From Streptomyces cupreus (GTDB taxonomy: Bacteria > Actinomycetota > Actinomycetes > Streptomycetales > Streptomycetaceae): a stretch of DNA of 64,000 bases. Positions 28,327-37,309 of this stretch are shown piece after piece. Numbering within the stretch: position 1 is the first letter of the stretch; each line of letters opens with the position of its first letter. The position numbers and the translations under genes are program-made. The stretch covers positions 62,001 to 126,000 of the forward strand of contig NZ_JACMSF010000019.1 of the NCBI RefSeq assembly GCF_014257025.1, in the 5' to 3' direction. Under the pieces are notes generated by a model. That model was not told the DNA's origin and did not search any database. It saw nothing but the letters and a program-made list of their open reading frames with translations.

Positions 28327-28598
28327 CGTCAACTCCCCGATCATCACAAGGGTGTTGCAGCGCCCTGCTGCGCCGCCGCACGACACTGGGTACGCAGCGG
28401 AACCATGGCCGTGTTCAACCGCGGCACAAATTTCTTTCCGAAACCTGTGACACCCCCGCCACTCGCACAGCCGATCGGGGCGACGGACGCGCGAGCGGCC
28501 GTCCATCAAACCGCTCGCCACTAACAGTCCCCCCTTCGGGGCAATCTCCTGGAGCAGAAAGGTTTCTGAGCTGCCGTCAGGCCTCAGGATCCTGTGTC

Positions 28599-29192
28599 GT
28601 GCATGGACCCGAATCGTCCCAATCCGCCCTCGCGGTCAGGGTGTTGGCGCTGCTGGCGCTGAGCTGGCTGCTCGTGGGGGCGCCCGCCGGTCCCGCCGCG
28701 GCCGACGCCTGCGCGTACGCCTCGACCGGACCGGGCGGCACCGAGGCGGTGGCGGTCGCCGGGAGCGCCACCTGGCCGACTCCCCCTTCGTGCCCCACAC
28801 CGACGCCCCCACCTCCCCCGACGCCCTGCCCGACGCCGACACCGACGCCCACGCCGAAGCCGCCCAAGCCCACACCCACCCCGGAACCCCCGCCGAAGCC
28901 GCCCGAGCCGACCCCCACCCCGACACCGAAGCCCCCATCGTCCCCCGCTCCCGCGCCCGCGGCCCCCCGCCCACAGCCGCCCCCGCCGCCCACCCCGCCG
29001 CCGAGCCCGAAGCCGACTCCGACGCCGTCGGCGAAGCCCACCCCGCGTCCCTCGGTGGCCCCGGTGCACTACCCGCGCTATCGCACCTCGCCCAGGCGTC
29101 CGCCCACCCGCGGTGCCACCGCGCCCCTCACCTTCGTCCTGCTCATCGCCGCGCCCGCGATCGTCGCCGTCGCCGCGCTGCGCCCGCGCTGA
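28599..29192 (+). CDS. Secreted Pro/Thr-rich surface protein with C-terminal membrane tail
   Basis: The protein has 197 residues. A Sec-type signal (ALAVRVLALLALSWLLVGAPAGPAAADA) is followed by a short Cys-containing segment. Then comes a ~85-residue Pro/Thr/Lys tract of PTPTP and KPP repeats (bases about 28780-29050), a wall-spanning type of sequence. It ends with one hydrophobic helix (LTFVLLIAAPAIVAVAAL) and the basic tail RPR. No LPXTG is present. AGGA precedes the GTG at 28599. It is divergent from the lipoprotein gene and sixteen bases before the DUF4239 gene, with which it is probably co-transcribed. Confidence 0.75.
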   Translation: MHGPESSQSALAVRVLALLALSWLLVGAPAGPAAADACAYASTGPGGTEAVAVAGSATWPTPPSCPTPTPPPPPTPCPTPTPTPTPKPPKPTPTPEPPPKPPEPTPTPTPKPPSSPAPAPAAPRPQPPPPPTPPPSPKPTPTPSAKPTPRPSVAPVHYPRYRTSPRRPPTRGATAPLTFVLLIAAPAIVAVAALRPR

Positions 29193-29208
29193 TCCCTGGA
29201 GGCATCCC

Positions 29209-29973
29209 TTGCCGGAATGGCTTGTTCTCACCCTCGCGGTGCTGGCCGCCTGTGTCGTGGTGGTCGCCATCACGTTCGTCCGCCATCGCACGGCGGCCGA
29301 CGACGAGGACCCCTCCGAGACACCGGACGTCATCGAGTACATGACGATGTGGATCGGCGTGGTCTACGCCATCGTCCTGGGTCTGGCCATCGCGGGGGTG
29401 TGGGAGGGGCGCAGCGCCGCGCAGGACCACGTCCAGGCGGAGGCGGTCGCCCTGCACGAGATCTCCGAGCGGGTCCGGGTGTATCCACCGGAGGTGCGTG
29501 ACCGTATTCGGGAGGATGTCAACGCCTATGTCGGACACGTCGTGACCACCGAGTGGAAGACGATGGCCGACCGCGGCGAGGTCACCGAGCGCGGCGCCGA
29601 GCTCCTCCAGCGCGTCCGTGAGGATGTCACCGACTACGAGCCGCGCGACGACTTCGAGGCCCAGGCCTATCAGCCGTTGGTCGACCAGGTCGCCGCCGCG
29701 GACCAGGCGCGCAACGCCAGAGCCGGCTCGACCGGCAAGACCATGCCGGGGGTGGTGTGGTTCGGGCTGATCGCCGGGGCCATCGTCACCATCGGGATGA
29801 TCCTCGCCCTGCAGATCCGGCGGACACCACGCGAGCTGATCCTCGCCGTGCTGTTCTCCGCGCTGATCGCGTTCCTGCTCTTCCTCATCTGGGACTTCGA
29901 CGCGCCCTACAGCCGTGGCATCACGGCGTCCGCGGAGCCGTTCCTGGACCTCTTCCCGGACATCAAGGGCTGA
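29209..29973 (+). CDS. DUF4239 family membrane protein (TTG start)
   Basis: The protein has 254 residues. It has an N-terminal helix (LVLTLAVLAACVVVVAITFV), a second helix (MWIGVVYAIVLGLAIAGVW), a soluble central region of about 110 residues, and two C-terminal helices (GLIAGAIVTIGMILAL, LILAVLFSALIAFLLFLIW). This is the bestrophin-like layout of DUF4239. The start is a TTG at 29209: GGAGG lies six bases upstream and no ATG or GTG in frame fits the first helix. It follows the Pro-rich gene closely. Function is unknown; a channel-like role is only suggested by topology. Confidence 0.82.
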   Translation: MPEWLVLTLAVLAACVVVVAITFVRHRTAADDEDPSETPDVIEYMTMWIGVVYAIVLGLAIAGVWEGRSAAQDHVQAEAVALHEISERVRVYPPEVRDRIREDVNAYVGHVVTTEWKTMADRGEVTERGAELLQRVREDVTDYEPRDDFEAQAYQPLVDQVAAADQARNARAGSTGKTMPGVVWFGLIAGAIVTIGMILALQIRRTPRELILAVLFSALIAFLLFLIWDFDAPYSRGITASAEPFLDLFPDIKG

Positions 29974-30107
29974 CGGACGCTCACCCATTCGCACGACTGC
30001 GTTCGCGCAGGTGTACGCACCTTCCTAGCGTTTCGATCATCGAGGTGCATTTCTGGCGCAAGCGGAGAAGGTCCGCAGCTGCTCCTCGGGGACCCGGAGG
30101 AACCACC

Positions 30108-30641
30108 ATGCGCGCGATACGCGTCGCTTCGGCCGCACTGCTGGGCGTGACCGCCCTGACCCTCACCGCGCCGGCCGCCCTGGCGAAGGGCGACGACTAC
30201 ATCACGCCGTTCGGCTTCAGCGTCCTGCCCTCCACGATCGCCGCGGGCGGACAGGTCATTCTGCGGATCGACCGGGACGGCGGCTGCGAGGGACCGGCGA
30301 CGGTCACCTCGGCGGTCTTCGACACGGTCACCATCCACCCGGGCCACTCCCAGGCGACGGCGGTCGTGGACTGGGACGCCAAGCCGGGCGCCATGTACAA
30401 GGTGACGTTCACCTGTGACAACGTCAGCGGCTCCACGGACCTGACCATCGCCGGTGGCCGGACGCCCACCGGTCATCCGATTCCCCACCCGCTCACCCCG
30501 AGGGGCGTGCACGCGGGCGAGGGCGGCAGCTTCGCCGGGTTCGACCTCAAGGAGATCGGCCTCGGTGCCGCGCTCATCGCGGGCGCCATCGGGGCGGCGT
30601 ACCACCTCTCCCGCAAGCGCACCTCGGAGGACGGCGGTTAA
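30108..30641 (+). CDS. Small secreted protein with C-terminal membrane anchor
   Basis: The protein has 177 residues. A signal peptide (VASAALLGVTALTLTAPAALA) precedes an Ig-like beta-rich domain (FGFSVLPSTIAAGGQVILRID through GSTDLTIAG) with one Cys pair. A linker follows, then a tail helix (GLGAALIAGAIGAAYHL) and the basic end SRKR. The domain resembles that of the convergent Gly-rich protein at 30738, so the two are probably related surface proteins. GGAGG precedes the ATG at 30108. No LPXTG motif precedes the helix, though the overall layout is that of sortase substrates. Confidence 0.8.
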   Translation: MRAIRVASAALLGVTALTLTAPAALAKGDDYITPFGFSVLPSTIAAGGQVILRIDRDGGCEGPATVTSAVFDTVTIHPGHSQATAVVDWDAKPGAMYKVTFTCDNVSGSTDLTIAGGRTPTGHPIPHPLTPRGVHAGEGGSFAGFDLKEIGLGAALIAGAIGAAYHLSRKRTSEDGG

Positions 30642-30659
30642 CGCCCCACGACGCGCACA

Positions 30660-30703
30660 GGCCTTTGCCCCGGTTCCCCCGCAAGGGGGCCGGGGCGAAG
30701 GCC
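30660..30703. terminator. Bidirectional terminator between convergent surface-protein genes
   Basis: Strong hairpin: GGCCTTTGCCCCGG and CCCCC pair with GGGGG and CCGGGGCGAAGGCC around a GCAA loop, with a two-base bulge. Short T-runs flank it. It lies between stops at 30641 (plus) and 30738 (minus). Confidence 0.85.
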
Positions 30704-30737
30704 TTTCAACAACGTGCGAATCCCCGAGGAGAGCGGA

Positions 30738-31493
30738 TCAGATCCGCTTCTCGGACCTGCGGCGCATCCAGAACAGCCCGCCACCGACGACGGCCGCGGC
30801 CACCAGGCCGCCGCCGATGACGATGTCGGTCGGGGTGGCCCCGGAGGAGGAGCTGCCGCCGATACCACCGCGCACACCGCCGATGACGGTGAAGGCGGCC
30901 GGACGGGTCAGCGTCCTGCCGGAGCAGTTGACGGTGATGTCGTGCGTGCCGGGGGTCGCGTTGTTGTTGATGGTCGCGGTGCCCTTGGCCGTCTCGTTGG
31001 CACCGCGGATGGGCGACAGCCTGGTCGGGGGGAAGGCGTTGGAGGTCGCGGTGCCGCCCTGGGGGCAGCCGTCGACGGTGATGGTCATCTGGCCGCCGCG
31101 CGCGATGACGCTGGGCATCGCCACGATGTTGCTGACCATGTTGCCGCGACCGTTGCCGCCGCCGTTGCCGCCGCCGTTTCCACCGAAGTTGCCGCCGCCA
31201 TTGCCGCCGCCATTGCCGCCGCCATTGCCGCCGCCGTGACCGTTGCCGCCGGTGCCGCCGTTGCCACCTGTGCCGTCACCGCCGAAATTGCCGTTGCCGT
31301 CACCGCCGAAGTTGTCGTTGCCGTTACCGCCGAAGTTGTCGTTGCCATTGCCACCGAAGTTGCTGCCGCCACTGTTTCCGCCGCCATTTCCGCCGTTGTC
31401 TCCGCCGCCGTCCCAGGCGACGGCCGCGGGGGCGGCGAGCGCGAGTGCGGCGACCGCGGCGGCGGAGACCGCCAGGGTGCGAGAGTTGCGCAT
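30738..31493 (-). CDS. Secreted Gly/Asn-rich repeat protein with C-terminal membrane anchor
   Basis: The protein has 251 residues. After a signal peptide (LAVSAAAVAALALAAPAAVA) come about 85 residues of GGN/GGNG/NFGGN repeats. An Ig-like domain follows (NIVAMPSVIARGGQMTITVDGC...HDITVNCSG), similar to that of the 30108 protein. A hydrophobic helix (IVIGGGLVAAAVVGGGLFW) and basic tail MRRRSEKR close it. GGAGGATCAC precedes the ATG at 31493. The design is that of a wall-associated surface protein, but there is no LPXTG. It is divergent from the sortase gene at 31827, which may process it. Confidence 0.8.
   Translation of the reverse strand: MRNSRTLAVSAAAVAALALAAPAAVAWDGGGDNGGNGGGNSGGSNFGGNGNDNFGGNGNDNFGGDGNGNFGGDGTGGNGGTGGNGHGGGNGGGNGGGNGGGNFGGNGGGNGGGNGRGNMVSNIVAMPSVIARGGQMTITVDGCPQGGTATSNAFPPTRLSPIRGANETAKGTATINNNATPGTHDITVNCSGRTLTRPAAFTVIGGVRGGIGGSSSSGATPTDIVIGGGLVAAAVVGGGLFWMRRRSEKRI
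31141..31395. repeat. Tandem GGN-coding repeats
   Basis: Degenerate nine-base units of the form GCCGCCGTTGCC / GCCGAAGTTG (minus-strand coding for Gly-Gly-Asn and Asn-Phe-Gly-Gly) tile this stretch. They belong to the Gly-rich gene. Such arrays commonly change length between strains. Confidence 0.8.
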
Positions 31494-31826
31494 GTGATCC
31501 TCCGCGGAAGGCGCCCCGGGGCCCGTCCCCGGTCGATCGGCGAGAGAGCACCTCCCGGAACGACCCTCAGACGCCGTGCGCGCGCCCGCATTTCGGCGAT
31601 GGTCCGTCCTGGTGAGGCAACACGCCGACAGGAACCGCATAATCGGATATTGCCGCAGGTCACGGACCGTCAGAAAATTCCTGTTCGGCGCTACTCGGAT
31701 GGCGCACCGGACGACCCACCGCATAACCCGTTCGTCGCTGCCCCGTCGCCGGTTTCGCGCGCGGCATTTAGCGTTCTCGTATGCGCGAAATGACGTGGCG
31801 ACGGCCGCGTCGAGAGGGGATGGCGA
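31494..31826. other. Divergent promoter region, no gene
   Basis: Some 330 bases between the Gly-rich gene and the sortase gene. It is less GC-rich than its surroundings, with AT-rich stretches near 31640-31690 and 31765-31795 that may carry promoters. I saw no convincing dyad or small reading frame. Confidence 0.5.
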
Positions 31827-32504
31827 ATGTCTGCGTCCGAGCTGGCGGCCGAACTGGCCGAAGAGGAGGAGCGGCGGAAGAAGCGCGCCCCTTGGGGCGT
31901 GATAGTGCTTGTTCTGCTGACCGGCCTCGCGCTCATTCGCAACGGATCCGGGGAGTTCGACGTGGGTCCGCCGCAGCCGGCGTCCGCGGCGGCAGCCGAC
32001 AGCCGCACGGCGCCGGGCGGCACCTTCGGCCGGGCCCCGGACCCGCTGCCGCACTCCGTGCCGGACCGCGTGCGGATCCCGTCGATCCGGGTCGACGCGC
32101 CCGTGTTGCCCGTCGGACTGGACGCGGAGGGCTGGGTGGACGCGCCGCCGCCCGAGGACCCGAATCTGGCGGGCTGGTTCACCGGCGCCGTCTCCCCCGG
32201 GGAGAAGGGCACCGCGGTCGTCGTCGGGCATGTCGACAACCAGCAGGGGCCCGCCGTGTTCTACGGCCTCGGAGCCCTGAAGAAGGGAAATCACGTGGAG
32301 GTCGCCCGCCAGGACGGCAAGACGGCCGCATTCGAGATCTACGGCATCGAGGTGTTCGAGAAGAACAACTTCCCGGGCGACCGCGTCTACGGCTCCAAGG
32401 GCACTGCGGAATTGCGGGTCATCACCTGCGGCGGCGGATTCTCCAAGCAGAACGGCTACGACGGGAATGTCGTCGTCTTCGCCCGCCTGGTCGAGGTCCG
32501 CTGA
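31827..32504 (+). CDS. Class F sortase
   Basis: The protein has 225 residues. It has a charged N-terminus (EEEERRKKR), one membrane helix (WGVIVLVLLTGLALI) and an outer catalytic beta-barrel domain from about residue 80. The catalytic His is in VVVGHVDN, the Cys in LRVITCGGGF and the Arg near VVFARL, so the triad is complete. Class F sortases are actinobacterial transpeptidases that join proteins to the cell envelope. GAGGGGA precedes the ATG at 31827. Neighbouring secreted proteins with tail helices are candidate clients although none shows a textbook sorting motif. Confidence 0.92.
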   Translation: MSASELAAELAEEEERRKKRAPWGVIVLVLLTGLALIRNGSGEFDVGPPQPASAAAADSRTAPGGTFGRAPDPLPHSVPDRVRIPSIRVDAPVLPVGLDAEGWVDAPPPEDPNLAGWFTGAVSPGEKGTAVVVGHVDNQQGPAVFYGLGALKKGNHVEVARQDGKTAAFEIYGIEVFEKNNFPGDRVYGSKGTAELRVITCGGGFSKQNGYDGNVVVFARLVEVR

Positions 32505-32534
32505 GCGTCTCCCGGCCGGGCGGGCGAGAGCCCG

Positions 32535-33386
32535 TCAGGCGTACTGCCGTCGGGGGACGGTGACGTGGTAGCCGGCGTCCAGCAGCTGGGGCAGATAGTC
32601 CCGCAGCGCGTGGACGCTCTGGGAGCGGTCGCCCCCGGCGTCGTGCGAGAGCACCACGACACCGGGGGCGGCCCCGTTCTCCACCCGGCCGACGATGGTC
32701 CGGGTGCCGGGGGTGGTCCAGTCGAGGGTGTCGACGGTCCAGGCCAGCGGCTCCATGCCGAGTTCGGCGCCGAGCTGGAAGGCGTTGCGGTTCCAGGCGC
32801 CGTAGGGCGCGCGGAACCACTGGGGGCGTTCGCCGTACGCCTCCTCGACGATGTCGCAGGTGCGTTCCATCTGGGAGCGGATCTGACCGCGGGTCAGCCG
32901 GGTCAGCAGGGGGTGGGACCAGGTGTGGTTGCCGACGACATGGCCTTCCTCGGCCATCCGGGCCAGCAGGTCCGGGCGGGCGGCCGCCATCTCCCCGCAG
33001 ACGAAGAACATCGCCCGTACCTCGTACTCGGCGAGGGTGTCCAGGATGGCGGGCGTGTAGCGGGGGTCGGGGCCGTCGTCGAAGGTCAGCACCATGGTCC
33101 GGCCGCGGCCGGAGACCCGTAGCAGCGGGGTGCGGCGGACGAGGGTGCGGCGGGGCGTCGCCTGGGGCGGGCCGTAGCCGGTCAGGGGCTGGAGTCGGTA
33201 GGTGGAGGGCTTGAGCGGGCGGCGCGCCTGGGAGCCGGCGGCCGGGGTGGCGGTGCGCCTGACCGGCTCGGCGTCTCCGCCGAGCACGAACAGCCCGGCG
33301 GTGCCGGCCGCTCCGACGGCGGCGGCGCCGGAAAGCAGGGCTCGGCGGCGTGTGAGCAGCCGGGTGAGCAACTGATCCTTCTGCAT
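32535..33386 (-). CDS. Secreted polysaccharide deacetylase (NodB/CE4)
   Basis: The protein has 283 residues. The N-terminus LTRRRALLSGAAAVGAAG has a twin-arginine-like run before a hydrophobic stretch, so export by Tat or Sec is likely. The NodB domain (about 95-275) carries TFDDGPD, HTWSHP (metal His pair), RAPYG and LSHD, the complete CE4 catalytic set. It removes acetyl groups from chitin-type or peptidoglycan sugars in the envelope. It converges on the sortase gene with 30 bases between stops. Confidence 0.92.
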   Translation of the reverse strand: MQKDQLLTRLLTRRRALLSGAAAVGAAGTAGLFVLGGDAEPVRRTATPAAGSQARRPLKPSTYRLQPLTGYGPPQATPRRTLVRRTPLLRVSGRGRTMVLTFDDGPDPRYTPAILDTLAEYEVRAMFFVCGEMAAARPDLLARMAEEGHVVGNHTWSHPLLTRLTRGQIRSQMERTCDIVEEAYGERPQWFRAPYGAWNRNAFQLGAELGMEPLAWTVDTLDWTTPGTRTIVGRVENGAAPGVVVLSHDAGGDRSQSVHALRDYLPQLLDAGYHVTVPRRQYA

Positions 33387-33475
33387 GAGTCATCAGTCGC
33401 CCGGCCGGGCACCGACGCACCACGACGACACCTCAGCGGCGGCAGAATTCCACCCGTCCGGCCCATGGCGGACCG

Positions 33476-36400
33476 TCAGCGGCGGCGCACCAGGGGGAAC
33501 GGGAGCGTCTCACGAATCGTCAGGCCGGTGAGGAACATGACCAGCCGGTCGACGCCGATGCCGAGGCCTCCGGTGGGCGGCATGGCGTACTCCAGGGCGT
33601 CCAGGAAGTCCTCGTCCAGCTCCATCGCCTCGGGGTCTCCCCCGGCGGCGAGCAGCGACTGCGCGGTGAGCCTTTCGCGCTGTTCGACGGGGTCGGTCAG
33701 TTCGGAGTAGGCGGTGCCGAGTTCGGTGCCGAAGGCGACGAGGTCCCAGCGTTCGGCGAGCCGGGGGTCGGTGCGGTGCTGCCGGGTGAGCGGGGAGACG
33801 TCGGTCGGGAAGTCCTTGTAGAAGGTCGGCGGCCCGGTGCGCTCCTCGACCAGGCGCTCGTACATCTCCAGGACGACGTCGCCGTGCCCGTCGTCGGCGG
33901 TGTAGGGGACACCCGCGCGGTCGCAGTGCCGGTGCAGCCGGGTCAGTTCGGTGCCGGGGTCGATCTCCTCGCCGAGCGCCTCGGAGATCGCGCCGTAGAC
34001 GGTCCTGACCGGCCAGGGCCCGGAGATGTCGTACTCGGTGCCGTCCTTGCGGGCGACGGGGCTGCCGAAGGCGGCGGTCGCGGCGCCCTGGATCAGCTCA
34101 CGGGTGAGGTCGAGCATGACGTCGTAGTCGGCGAGGGCCTGGTAGGCCTCCAGCATGGTGAACTCGGGGTTGTGCTTGTAGGAGACGCCTTCGTTGCGGA
34201 AGGTGCGGCCCATTTCGAAGACCTTCTCCAGGCCGCCGACGCACAGCCGTTTCAGATACAGCTCGGGCGCGATGCGCAGGTACAGGTCGAGGTCGTAGGC
34301 GTTGATGTGGGTGGTGAAGGGGCGGGCGTTGGCGCCGCCGTGGATCTGCTGGAGCATCGGCGTCTCGACCTCCAGGTACCCGCGCTCCAGCAGGCCCTGG
34401 CGCAGGGCCTGGACGACGGTGGAGCGGGCGCGGACGACCTCGCGGGCGGCGGGGCTCGCGACGAGATCGAGATAACGCATCCTGACCTTGGCCTCGGGGT
34501 CGGTCAGGCCCCGGCGCTTGTCAGGCAGCGGGCGCAGGCACTTGCCGAGGAGCTGCCAGGAGGTGACGAAGACGGTGGGCTCGCCCTTGTCGCTGAGGCC
34601 CGCGCGGCCGGTGGCGGTGACGAGGTCGCCGATGTCGGTGTCGGCCCGGAAGCGGTCCAGGCCGCCTCGGTCGCGGGTGAGGGCGAGTTGGTGGTCCCCG
34701 GACCAGTCGCGCAGCCGGACGAAGACGATGCCGCCGAAGTCCCGGACGAGCATGACCCGCCCGGCGACGGTGACGTCCTCGCCCGTGCGGACTTCGGCGA
34801 GGGCGTGGGTGCGGGCGGGGACGCCGACCGGGTAGGGGTCGGTGCCGGCGGCGCGCAGCCGCTCGCGTTTGCGGTGCCGGACGCGGACCTGTTCGGGCAG
34901 GTCCGCGTCCGGCTCGGCGCGCCCGGCCTCGTCCCCTCCGTCGAGGCCGAGCGCCGTGGGTGCGGGCAGTGCCGCGGTGGTCGCGGGGCGCGGGCCGCCC
35001 TTCGGGTGGCCGTTTCCCCAGAGCTTGCGCAGGGACGGTACGGAGACGAAGCCCTCCGCGACGGCCGAGGCGAGGCCGGTCCGGGCGAGGGAGGCGGCTT
35101 CGCCGTAGCAGATGAAGCGGGGGCACCACTGAGGGCGGTACTTGGCGTTGGAGCGGTACAGGGCCTCCAGTTGCCACCACTTGGAGAGGAACAGCAGCAG
35201 GTGTCGCCACAGGCGCAGGACGGGTCCCGCGCCGATGCGGGCGCCCTCCTCGAAGACCGAGCGGAACACCGCGAAGTTGAGGGAGATCCGGCGGATGCCC
35301 AGCCTGGGGGCGGCGGCGCACAGTTCGGTGACCATGAACTCCATCACGCCGTTGGGGGCGCCCCGGTCACGGCGCATCAGGTCGAGGGAGACGCCCTCGC
35401 GGCCCCAGGGCACGAAGGAGAGCAGGGCGAGCAGCGCGCCGTCCTCGTCGAGGGCTTCTACGAGGAGGCAGTCGCCGTCGGCGGGGTCGCCGAGGCGGTC
35501 CAGGGCCATGGAGAAGCCGCGTTCGGTCTCGGTGTCGCGCCAGGCGTCGGCCCGGTCGACGATCCGTTCCATCTCCGCGTCGGTGAGGGTGGAGTGGCGG
35601 CGGATGCGGCAGGTGGCACCGGAGCGGCGCACGCGGTGCGCGGCCTGCCGGGTGACGCGCATGTCGCGGCCGTTCAGATCGAAGTCGGCGACGTTCAGGA
35701 TCGCCTCGTCGCCGAGTTGGAGGGCGCCGAGCCCGGCGCGGGCGTAGGCGGTGGCGCCGTCCTCGGAGGCGCCCATCACGGCGGGCGCCCAGGCGTGGCG
35801 GCGGGCCAGGCCGAGCCAGGCGGCGATGGCGTGCGGCCAGGCCTCGCGGTCGCCGACCGGATCGCCGCCGGCGAGACAGACTCCGGTCTCGACGCGGTAG
35901 GCGACGGCCGCCTTGCCGCTGGGCGAGAAGACGACGGCCTTGTCGCGGCGGGTGGCGAAGTAGCCGAGGGAGTCCTGCTCGCCGTAGGCCGCGAGGAGGG
36001 CGCGGATCCGGGTCTCCTCGTCGTCGTGCAGGGCCGCTTCCAGGCGCTGGGAGCGGAAGAGGGTGGCGGCGGCGTTCAGCAGGGCGAGCGCGCCGAACAG
36101 GCCGAGCAGGAAGTACAGGAAGCGGGGCGGGGTGCCGTCGTAAGTGCCGCCGGAGACGAGTCCGCCGCACACCCGGTCCGCGGCCCAGGCCGGCCGCTGG
36201 CCGGGCGGCAGGGTGCCGGGGAACAGTTCGACGAGTCCCCAGCCTATGAGGATGCCCAGGGCGAGCCCGGCGCACAGCACGGCGAGCGCCCGGCGTACCG
36301 CGGCGCGGCGGGAGGCGGCGTAGAACTCGCGGCGGGCGGCGATGAGCAGGGCCAGCGCAAGGGCGCACACGACGAGGGAGGGGATCGAGTCGGCGTACTC

Positions 36401-36748
36401 GCCGAGGGCCGCGCCGAGGGCGTCGGCGAGGACCAGCAGGCCGAGGTAGACGACGACCAGCCACCAGGCGACCTTCTTGCGGGCCGCCGTCGCCGCGGCG
36501 AGCAGGAAGAGGAAGACGGCGTAGGCGAGGTTGGCGCTGACCGGGACGATCAGCAGGTCCAGGACGCGGACGACCGGGCGGAGCAGCCGGCGCAGCGGCG
36601 GGACGAGCGCGAGCAGGACGCAGAGCAGTCCGAGGGCGCCGAAGAAGGCGGCGAAACCTTCGGGGACCTTGCCGAGGAGGCCGGTGCCGGGGGGCCGTAT
36701 CGGGCCCGCGGCGTCCTTGGCCGGAGCGGCCTCCACGGTGGCATGCAT
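33476..36748 (-). CDS. lysX: LysX: lysyl-phosphatidylglycerol synthase fused to lysyl-tRNA synthetase
   Basis: The protein has 1090 residues. Several membrane helices (about 25-235) are followed by a DUF2156/MprF-like transferase domain (about 260-540). After a linker comes an OB-fold (about 615-720, VTVAGRVMLVRDFGGIVFVRL) and a class II LysRS core (about 730-1090, FRNEGVSYKHNPEFTMLEAYQA, GLGIGVDRLVMFLTG). The fused synthetase charges tRNA-Lys and the membrane part moves lysine onto phosphatidylglycerol, lowering surface charge and raising tolerance to cationic peptides. The start at 36748 fits family N-termini but lacks a strong ribosome site. It is divergent from the stress-protein gene. 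Confidence 0.93.
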   Translation of the reverse strand: MHATVEAAPAKDAAGPIRPPGTGLLGKVPEGFAAFFGALGLLCVLLALVPPLRRLLRPVVRVLDLLIVPVSANLAYAVFLFLLAAATAARKKVAWWLVVVYLGLLVLADALGAALGEYADSIPSLVVCALALALLIAARREFYAASRRAAVRRALAVLCAGLALGILIGWGLVELFPGTLPPGQRPAWAADRVCGGLVSGGTYDGTPPRFLYFLLGLFGALALLNAAATLFRSQRLEAALHDDEETRIRALLAAYGEQDSLGYFATRRDKAVVFSPSGKAAVAYRVETGVCLAGGDPVGDREAWPHAIAAWLGLARRHAWAPAVMGASEDGATAYARAGLGALQLGDEAILNVADFDLNGRDMRVTRQAAHRVRRSGATCRIRRHSTLTDAEMERIVDRADAWRDTETERGFSMALDRLGDPADGDCLLVEALDEDGALLALLSFVPWGREGVSLDLMRRDRGAPNGVMEFMVTELCAAAPRLGIRRISLNFAVFRSVFEEGARIGAGPVLRLWRHLLLFLSKWWQLEALYRSNAKYRPQWCPRFICYGEAASLARTGLASAVAEGFVSVPSLRKLWGNGHPKGGPRPATTAALPAPTALGLDGGDEAGRAEPDADLPEQVRVRHRKRERLRAAGTDPYPVGVPARTHALAEVRTGEDVTVAGRVMLVRDFGGIVFVRLRDWSGDHQLALTRDRGGLDRFRADTDIGDLVTATGRAGLSDKGEPTVFVTSWQLLGKCLRPLPDKRRGLTDPEAKVRMRYLDLVASPAAREVVRARSTVVQALRQGLLERGYLEVETPMLQQIHGGANARPFTTHINAYDLDLYLRIAPELYLKRLCVGGLEKVFEMGRTFRNEGVSYKHNPEFTMLEAYQALADYDVMLDLTRELIQGAATAAFGSPVARKDGTEYDISGPWPVRTVYGAISEALGEEIDPGTELTRLHRHCDRAGVPYTADDGHGDVVLEMYERLVEERTGPPTFYKDFPTDVSPLTRQHRTDPRLAERWDLVAFGTELGTAYSELTDPVEQRERLTAQSLLAAGGDPEAMELDEDFLDALEYAMPPTGGLGIGVDRLVMFLTGLTIRETLPFPLVRRR

Positions 36749-36836
36749 GGTTCCGACTGTAGGAAGAGCCGGGCGTCCTCGCCCGTCGAGCGTCCCCGCA
36801 CCGGCGGGACCTGGGGGTTCCGATAGCCTCGGCGCC

Positions 36837-37298
36837 GTGACGGAACAGCACGCGCACCGCTTCGAGCGGGGCACGGACGGGCCGAAGGTCATCGTGGTCG
36901 GGGTGGACGGCTCCGACTCCTCACTCAGGGCGGCGGCCTACGCGGGTGGACTCGCCCGGCGCCAGCACGCCCTGCTCGCGGTGGTGTACGTACAGCCGGT
37001 GATGTCGGCGGGCGCGGCGGTCGGGGCGCCGGTCGCCGAGGTGACCGACGAGATCGCGGAGGATCTGGTGGCACAGATCCGGGAGGCGACGGAGCGCACG
37101 AAGGGGATATTCGATGTGCGCTGGGAGTTCCACACCTTCCGCGGCGACCCGTACGGCGGCCTGGTGAAGGCGGCCGACGACCTCAAGGCGGACGCCGTGG
37201 TGGTCGGCGCCTCGGAGCAGGCCGGCCACCGGATCGTCGGCTCGGTGGCAATCCGGCTGGTCAAGGCCGGGCGCTGGCCGGTGACCGTGGTGCCCTAG
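36837..37298 (+). CDS. Universal stress protein (UspA family)
   Basis: The protein has 153 residues, a single Usp domain. VIVVGVDGSDSSLRAAAYA starts the fold and ADAVVVGASEQAGHRIVGSVAIRLV is a variant of the ATP-binding G2xG9xG(S/T) motif with GASE. It starts with GTG at 36837; the longer frame upstream overlaps lysX. It is 89 bases divergent from lysX and about 20 bases before the broken permease gene, with which it was probably co-transcribed. Confidence 0.9.
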   Translation: MTEQHAHRFERGTDGPKVIVVGVDGSDSSLRAAAYAGGLARRQHALLAVVYVQPVMSAGAAVGAPVAEVTDEIAEDLVAQIREATERTKGIFDVRWEFHTFRGDPYGGLVKAADDLKADAVVVGASEQAGHRIVGSVAIRLVKAGRWPVTVVP

Positions 37299-37309
37299 GG
37301 AATTCGGGC

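Noticed and set aside
31141..31395. Short regularly spaced repeats that look CRISPR-like
   Set aside because: Units are nine to twelve bases, contiguous and in coding phase for Gly/Asn repeats. There are no unique spacers and no cas genes.
33776..36826. A 1016-residue open frame on the plus strand opposite lysX
   Set aside because: Antisense shadow of lysX: repetitive Gly/Ala/Val/Asp composition, no motifs, no ribosome site.
37296..37305. GAATTC strings at the two damaged points of the permease gene (37299 and 37485) as a cloning scar
   Set aside because: EcoRI sites are rare here but two occurrences prove nothing; the surrounding sequence is continuous homologous coding DNA.
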